Shown piece after piece: positions 6,159-9,461 of a stretch of 9,461 nt of DNA. The notes beneath the pieces are model-generated. The model was not told the origin of the DNA. It did not search any database and saw only the letters and a list, made by a program, of their open reading frames with translations. Where the stretch lies: positions 1 through 9,461 of the forward strand of contig JABMQG010000240.1 in the NCBI GenBank assembly GCA_013203365.1, in the 5' to 3' direction. This stretch comes from Planctomycetota bacterium. GTDB lineage: Bacteria; Planctomycetota; Phycisphaerae; SM23-33; FEN-1343. The translations under genes and the position numbers were made by a program. Each line of letters starts with the position of its first letter. Position 1 is the stretch's first letter.

Positions 6159-8120
6159 ATGCGGCTCTGGCTTGTGATATTGTTCGCCGCCGGCTTGGTT
6201 TGCACGTTGCCTGCCGGTGTGCCGGCTTTGGCAGGCCAGACGGATCAGGTCTCCTCCGGCGACTCGCGGCTTCAGGCGGCGACGGAATTGGTGTTGGGCT
6301 CTGACCGGTATCTGCACCACTCGAAGCTGAAACGCGGCATGACAGGGTACGGCCTGACGGTGTTGGAAGGGACGCGGATCGTCCGCTTTGACGTGGAGAT
6401 CGTTTCGGTAATGACCAATTTCGAGCCGAATCGGGATCTGATCCTGGCTCGCCTGACCGATCCGAAGCTCAAGCGTCTGGGAGTGATCTCGGGCATGAGC
6501 GGGTCGCCTGTGTACGTTCGCGATGGCGGGGTGGACAAGATGATAGGTGCGGTCGCATACGGCTGGTCCTTCCAAAAGGAAATCGATAATGGGCCGTTGG
6601 CGGGAATACAGCCCATTGCCCAGATGTTGGTGCTGACCGGGGAGACGGTTCTGCCGTCGGGGGGGCAACCTGTCGATTCCCAGGCCGCTCAGTCGGCCGG
6701 CCCGGCGGGCGGGCTGTGCCCATCAGCGACCTGGCTTGCCGAGGTTCTGGAGGTGAAGAAGGTAGACTTCACGCGATTCGGATGGCCAAGTCGTAAAGGC
6801 GGCGTGGTATCGGCCAGTGCGTCGAACATGCCGAACATGCGCCCGCTGTCAACGCCGTTGATGATGGGGGGGATGTGCGAGCGGACGATGGAGCACCTGT
6901 TGCCTGCCCTGGCCGAGTGGAATTTTCTGCCCGTGCAGGCCGGCGGGTTGGGGATCGCGCCCGAGCAGGTCGAAGACATCAAACTTGAGCCTGGCTCGAC
7001 GTTGGCAATCCCGATAGTCAGCGGCGACCGTGAACTGACCCTCATTGGAACGGTTACGGAAGTCATCGGCGACCGAATAATCGCCCTGGGCCACGCCATG
7101 CTCGGCGGTGGGACGGTGAGCTTTCCACTGGCGACGGGTTACGTGCATACGGTCATGCCGAGCATCATAAGCAGCTTCAAAATGGGCGGCAGCGTCCGGA
7201 TAGTGGGGCAGTTGAATGACGACGAGACCACCGCGGTGGGCGGGACCGTGGGGGCCAAGATTGACCTGGTTCCGTTGTCCGTGCGGGTCGTTTGGGACGA
7301 ATCAGGGCAAGAACAAAGCTACCACTACAGCGTCATCCGCGACCGGAGATTGGCCGCGATGTTGATGAATATGGTGACAATAGACTCGCTGTGGTCGACC
7401 AGGATGCTGCCGATCGAACACGCAATTGAATATGCCGTTGATATAGACTTCGGTGAGCTGGGCCGTTACCGGGTGACGAATCTGTCCTCAGGCGCGGACA
7501 TATCCGAAGTGGCCAGCGATCTGGCTCGGCCGATCGGCGTGATGCTGAACAACCCGTTCGGCACGGCAAGGATAGGGTCCGTCAGTATCGAGGCCCGTAT
7601 TCACAGCGGCGCCAGATTGGCGGTGCTTCTGGGTGTGACGACCGACCGAAACTGCTACGCGCCCGGGCAAACAATCCGGGCGGTGGCCACCTTGAAGCGG
7701 TTCAAGGGTCCGAGAATGACCAGGGCCATCGAGATCGCCTTGCCGGCTGATCTTCCGGAAGGCAAATACACGCTTCGGGTGGGCGATTGGGAAATGGCCG
7801 TTCGCGATGAGAAGCGGCGCCGGCCCAGGCAGTTCGATCCACGCACGCTCACCGAGTTGCTGGCGGCGGTCCAGCGGATATGCCAGGGACGCATGGACCG
7901 CCTGTACGCCGTGGTGGATCTGCCTGGTGAGGACCTGGCGGTGAAGGCGCAGACGCTGCCGGATGCGCCGCAGACCGTCGCGGCGGCGTTGAAGTCGGCT
8001 GAGCCGTTGGACGTCTCGCCGATCGCTAGGGCCGTTACGGCGGATTTTACAATAGGGCTGGTCGTCAAGGGCAGCGTGCAAAGCAGCTTCGAGGTGAACA
8101 AGCATCCGCCAGGGCCGTAG
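6159..8120 (+). CDS. Exported SpoIVB-peptidase-S55-superfamily protein
   Basis: Predicted 653-residue exported protein. Residues 1-25 are a signal peptide (hydrophobic core from about 3 to 20, cleavage expected after ALA at 23-25). The mature part opens with LKRGMTGYGLTVLEGT and FDVEIVSVM, then a conserved Asp101 (LTDPKLKRLG), the S55 serine motif GMSGSPVY (112-119) and IGAVAYGWSF. Around residue 305 comes GDRIIALGHAMLGGG, where His312 matches the S55 histidine motif, followed by YVHTVMPSIISSFKMGG. In SpoIVB, from memory, the order is His, Asp, Ser; here it is Asp, Ser, His. The C-terminal third (about 460-653) is of a type I do not recognise and may be a beta-rich binding domain. TTG 6126 or GTG 6141 are alternative starts. 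It lies 34 bases before the propeller gene and is probably co-transcribed. Superfamily membership is well supported; substrate and activity are unknown, and no sporulation genes are in view. Confidence 0.82.
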   Translation: MRLWLVILFAAGLVCTLPAGVPALAGQTDQVSSGDSRLQAATELVLGSDRYLHHSKLKRGMTGYGLTVLEGTRIVRFDVEIVSVMTNFEPNRDLILARLTDPKLKRLGVISGMSGSPVYVRDGGVDKMIGAVAYGWSFQKEIDNGPLAGIQPIAQMLVLTGETVLPSGGQPVDSQAAQSAGPAGGLCPSATWLAEVLEVKKVDFTRFGWPSRKGGVVSASASNMPNMRPLSTPLMMGGMCERTMEHLLPALAEWNFLPVQAGGLGIAPEQVEDIKLEPGSTLAIPIVSGDRELTLIGTVTEVIGDRIIALGHAMLGGGTVSFPLATGYVHTVMPSIISSFKMGGSVRIVGQLNDDETTAVGGTVGAKIDLVPLSVRVVWDESGQEQSYHYSVIRDRRLAAMLMNMVTIDSLWSTRMLPIEHAIEYAVDIDFGELGRYRVTNLSSGADISEVASDLARPIGVMLNNPFGTARIGSVSIEARIHSGARLAVLLGVTTDRNCYAPGQTIRAVATLKRFKGPRMTRAIEIALPADLPEGKYTLRVGDWEMAVRDEKRRRPRQFDPRTLTELLAAVQRICQGRMDRLYAVVDLPGEDLAVKAQTLPDAPQTVAAALKSAEPLDVSPIARAVTADFTIGLVVKGSVQSSFEVNKHPPGP

Positions 8121-8140
8121 GATACCTAAAAAAAAGAGGA

Positions 8141-8145
8141 AAGGA
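8141..8145 (+). promoter_or_regulatory. Shine-Dalgarno AAGGA for the propeller gene
   Basis: AAGGA, 9 bases before ATG 8155, preceded by AGAGGA and a run of eight A (8128-8135). There is no terminator in the 34-base gap after the S55 stop codon, which supports read-through from the S55 gene. Confidence 0.6.
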
Positions 8146-8154
8146 CGGTTTGTT

Positions 8155-9461
8155 ATGAAGCGATGCGTCGCTGTCTTTGTTCTTGTCGGCTTGCTGGCCG
8201 GCCCGGCATGGGCTGTAAAGCCGGTGACTGTTGCCCATCTCAGCCAGGCCGACTTTGCCGAGGCCAGGGCCGACAACGTTGTGGTCTGGTCGCTGGGCGA
8301 GGTTGCGCTGGGCCGAGAGGCGAAGACTATTATGCAGGTACGTCAGGACGTGGGGCTCGTCTCTGCCGTCGCTGTCGGCACAGACGGCCGGGTTTACGTC
8401 GGCACTGGGACTGAAGGATTGGTTCTGTGCATCGAGGCCGACGGAACGGTCAAGACGCTGGCCGACCTGGAAAGCACAATGGTGTCGGACCTGCTGCTTG
8501 ACGGGGATAGGCTGCTTGCGGCCACCGCCGGGGCCCAGGCCGGTGTTTACGTTATCGACTTGGCCGAAGTGAAAGGCCGGGTCAATCCCAAGACAGCCCC
8601 GGCCGACCAGCAAGGCGATGGCGATACAAATACCGACTCCCCGACCACAAAGGCCGTTGCCCAGGCCAGGAAACTCTGGTCCGATCCCGATGTGAGCTGC
8701 GTGTGGGCATTGGCGATGGCCGACGATACCCTGTATGCCGCCACGGCCGCCAATGGCAGGGTCTACGCCATTGACGGCAGCGGGCGGGGGAAGGTTATAT
8801 TCACGGCCGAGCAAAAAAAAACTATCCGATCGATCGTCGCTACGGCAGGGGTGGTCTTCGCAGGCACCGGCGATGATGGGTTGGTGTTTCGGATCGACGT
8901 TTCAGGACCAGAGGCGACCTCTCGCGTGTTGCTGGACGCCGCCGAGCGCGAAATTGCCGCACTGGCCCTCGACGGGGCGGGGAATCTCTACGTCGCCGCC
9001 ACGAACGTGACATCCGCCGGGCCGTCGGCACCGGCCGAAACGGAAGGTGGCCGGCCTGTGATTGAGCCGGTAGCGACCCAGCCGATCGGCGAACCACCGA
9101 CGGACGATACTGCCACAACAAGGCCGGCACCTACCTCCAGGCCGACAGTAACACCGAATGACACAAAGACGAACCAGACCGGTCTTGACAAGGACAAGGC
9201 CGGAATTGGCAGCGACGACAAGCCAATTTCTGCACCGGGGTCTACGGAAAATTCTGAAGGGGCCGGCAAGGCCGCGTCGCTTCCGGCATCGCCGGCGTCC
9301 CCGGCCGCCACTGCGGCCGGTGCGCGTGCCGGCGTCACTTTACCGACAAAGCCGGCGAAGCGGCTGCCCGGGCGATCAGCCGCCGATGACGACAAAGGCA
9401 ATACAATTTACCACATAGATTCGGAAGGCTTTGTCAGGACCGTTGGCAAAGAGAAGCAGAC
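8155..9461 (+). CDS. Exported beta-propeller protein, C-terminus beyond the window edge
   Basis: The frame is open for 435 codons and leaves the right edge. Residues 1-20 form a signal peptide ending in AWA. Propeller-type blades follow, each with the pattern hydrophobic strand, LYVGT-like strand, VYxID-like strand: AVAVGTDGRVYVGTG, LLAATAGAQAGVYVID, LAMADDTLYAATAANGRVYAID, VFAGTGDDGLVFRID and ALALDGAGNLYVAAT. The fifth blade breaks off there and resumes after about 130 low-complexity residues with NTIYHIDSEGFVRTV. A smaller charged insert sits in blade 2 (about residues 145-170). No catalytic motif is visible, so a binding or scaffold role is more likely than an enzyme, though lactonase-like or PQQ-type propellers cannot be excluded. 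It follows the S55 gene closely and may be its partner. More blades are expected downstream, since a closed propeller usually has six to eight. Confidence 0.8.
   Translation, partial: MKRCVAVFVLVGLLAGPAWAVKPVTVAHLSQADFAEARADNVVVWSLGEVALGREAKTIMQVRQDVGLVSAVAVGTDGRVYVGTGTEGLVLCIEADGTVKTLADLESTMVSDLLLDGDRLLAATAGAQAGVYVIDLAEVKGRVNPKTAPADQQGDGDTNTDSPTTKAVAQARKLWSDPDVSCVWALAMADDTLYAATAANGRVYAIDGSGRGKVIFTAEQKKTIRSIVATAGVVFAGTGDDGLVFRIDVSGPEATSRVLLDAAEREIAALALDGAGNLYVAATNVTSAGPSAPAETEGGRPVIEPVATQPIGEPPTDDTATTRPAPTSRPTVTPNDTKTNQTGLDKDKAGIGSDDKPISAPGSTENSEGAGKAASLPASPASPAATAAGARAGVTLPTKPAKRLPGRSAADDDKGNTIYHIDSEGFVRTVGKEKQ
8813..8821 (+). repeat. Run of nine A inside the propeller gene
   Basis: Nine consecutive A within the codons CAA AAA AAA ACT (Gln-Lys-Lys-Thr), between blades 3 and 4. 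The frame is intact across it. Such runs favour polymerase slippage and sequencing errors. Confidence 0.6.
9007..9396 (+). other. Low-complexity Pro/Thr/Ala/Ser-rich insert within the propeller gene
   Basis: About 130 residues (285-414) rich in Pro, Thr, Ala, Ser, Gly and Asp, with repeated short units such as RPAPTSRPTVTP and SLPASPASPAA. The DNA is full of AAGGCCGG-like and GCCGG words. It is likely disordered and lies between the second and third strands of the fifth blade, so it would loop out of the propeller. Frame and codon pattern continue normally on both sides. Confidence 0.6.

Noticed and set aside
6045..6668. 207-codon minus-strand open frame over the start of the S55 gene
   Set aside because: No family resemblance, biased Arg/His/Gln composition, and it runs through the hairpin and the control region; the plus strand carries the signal peptide and GMSGSP motif.
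7488..8276. 262-codon minus-strand open frame antisense to the S55 and propeller genes
   Set aside because: It spans the gap between two well-supported plus-strand genes and has only shadow-like composition.
8065..8814. 249-codon minus-strand open frame antisense to the propeller gene
   Set aside because: No recognisable motif; the plus strand shows a signal peptide and regular blades across the same stretch.

Overview
The window looks like a piece of chromosome from a moderately GC-rich, diderm (outer-membrane) bacterium. Two LptF/LptG-type LPS-export permeases and an ArnT-like glycosyltransferase point to a lipid-A-containing outer membrane. GTG and TTG starts, enlarged Lpt permeases, and a secreted S55-peptidase-type protein beside a secreted beta-propeller would suit a planctomycete (Phycisphaerae-like) or a related lineage. 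That placement is inference; no rRNA or other marker is present. I see no tRNA, rRNA, CRISPR array, insertion sequence, phage gene or attachment site.

Layout, left to right. (1) 1-708, minus strand: N-terminal 236 codons of an aldo/keto reductase cut by the window edge. (2) 709-1063: a gene-poor divergent spacer of about 355 bp. (3) 1064-2728, plus strand: an ArnT/GT83-type polyprenyl-phosphate-sugar transferase. (4) 2864-4249 and 4293-5930, minus strand: a two-gene unit read right to left, lptF-like then lptG-like, convergent with the glycosyltransferase. (5) 5931-6158: a divergent control region of about 230 bp carrying a consensus -10 box for the lpt unit, a candidate promoter for the rightward genes, two perfect palindromes and a perfect 10-bp hairpin with a T-tract on the minus strand. 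(6) 6159-8120, plus strand: an exported protein of the SpoIVB-peptidase-S55 superfamily. (7) 8155 to the right edge, plus strand: an exported beta-propeller protein, incomplete, whose fifth blade is split by about 130 residues of Pro/Thr/Ala/Ser-rich sequence.

How the parts may work together. LptF and LptG form the membrane part of the ABC exporter that extracts LPS from the inner membrane. The ArnT-like enzyme belongs to a family that decorates lipid A with a sugar on the periplasmic face. The S55 protein and the propeller are predicted to be exported, are 34 bp apart and are probably co-transcribed. Most of the window therefore concerns the cell envelope. The core genes belong to known families. 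The least ordinary parts are the S55-propeller pair, whose catalytic motifs run in a different order from SpoIVB, and the structured control region in front of it.
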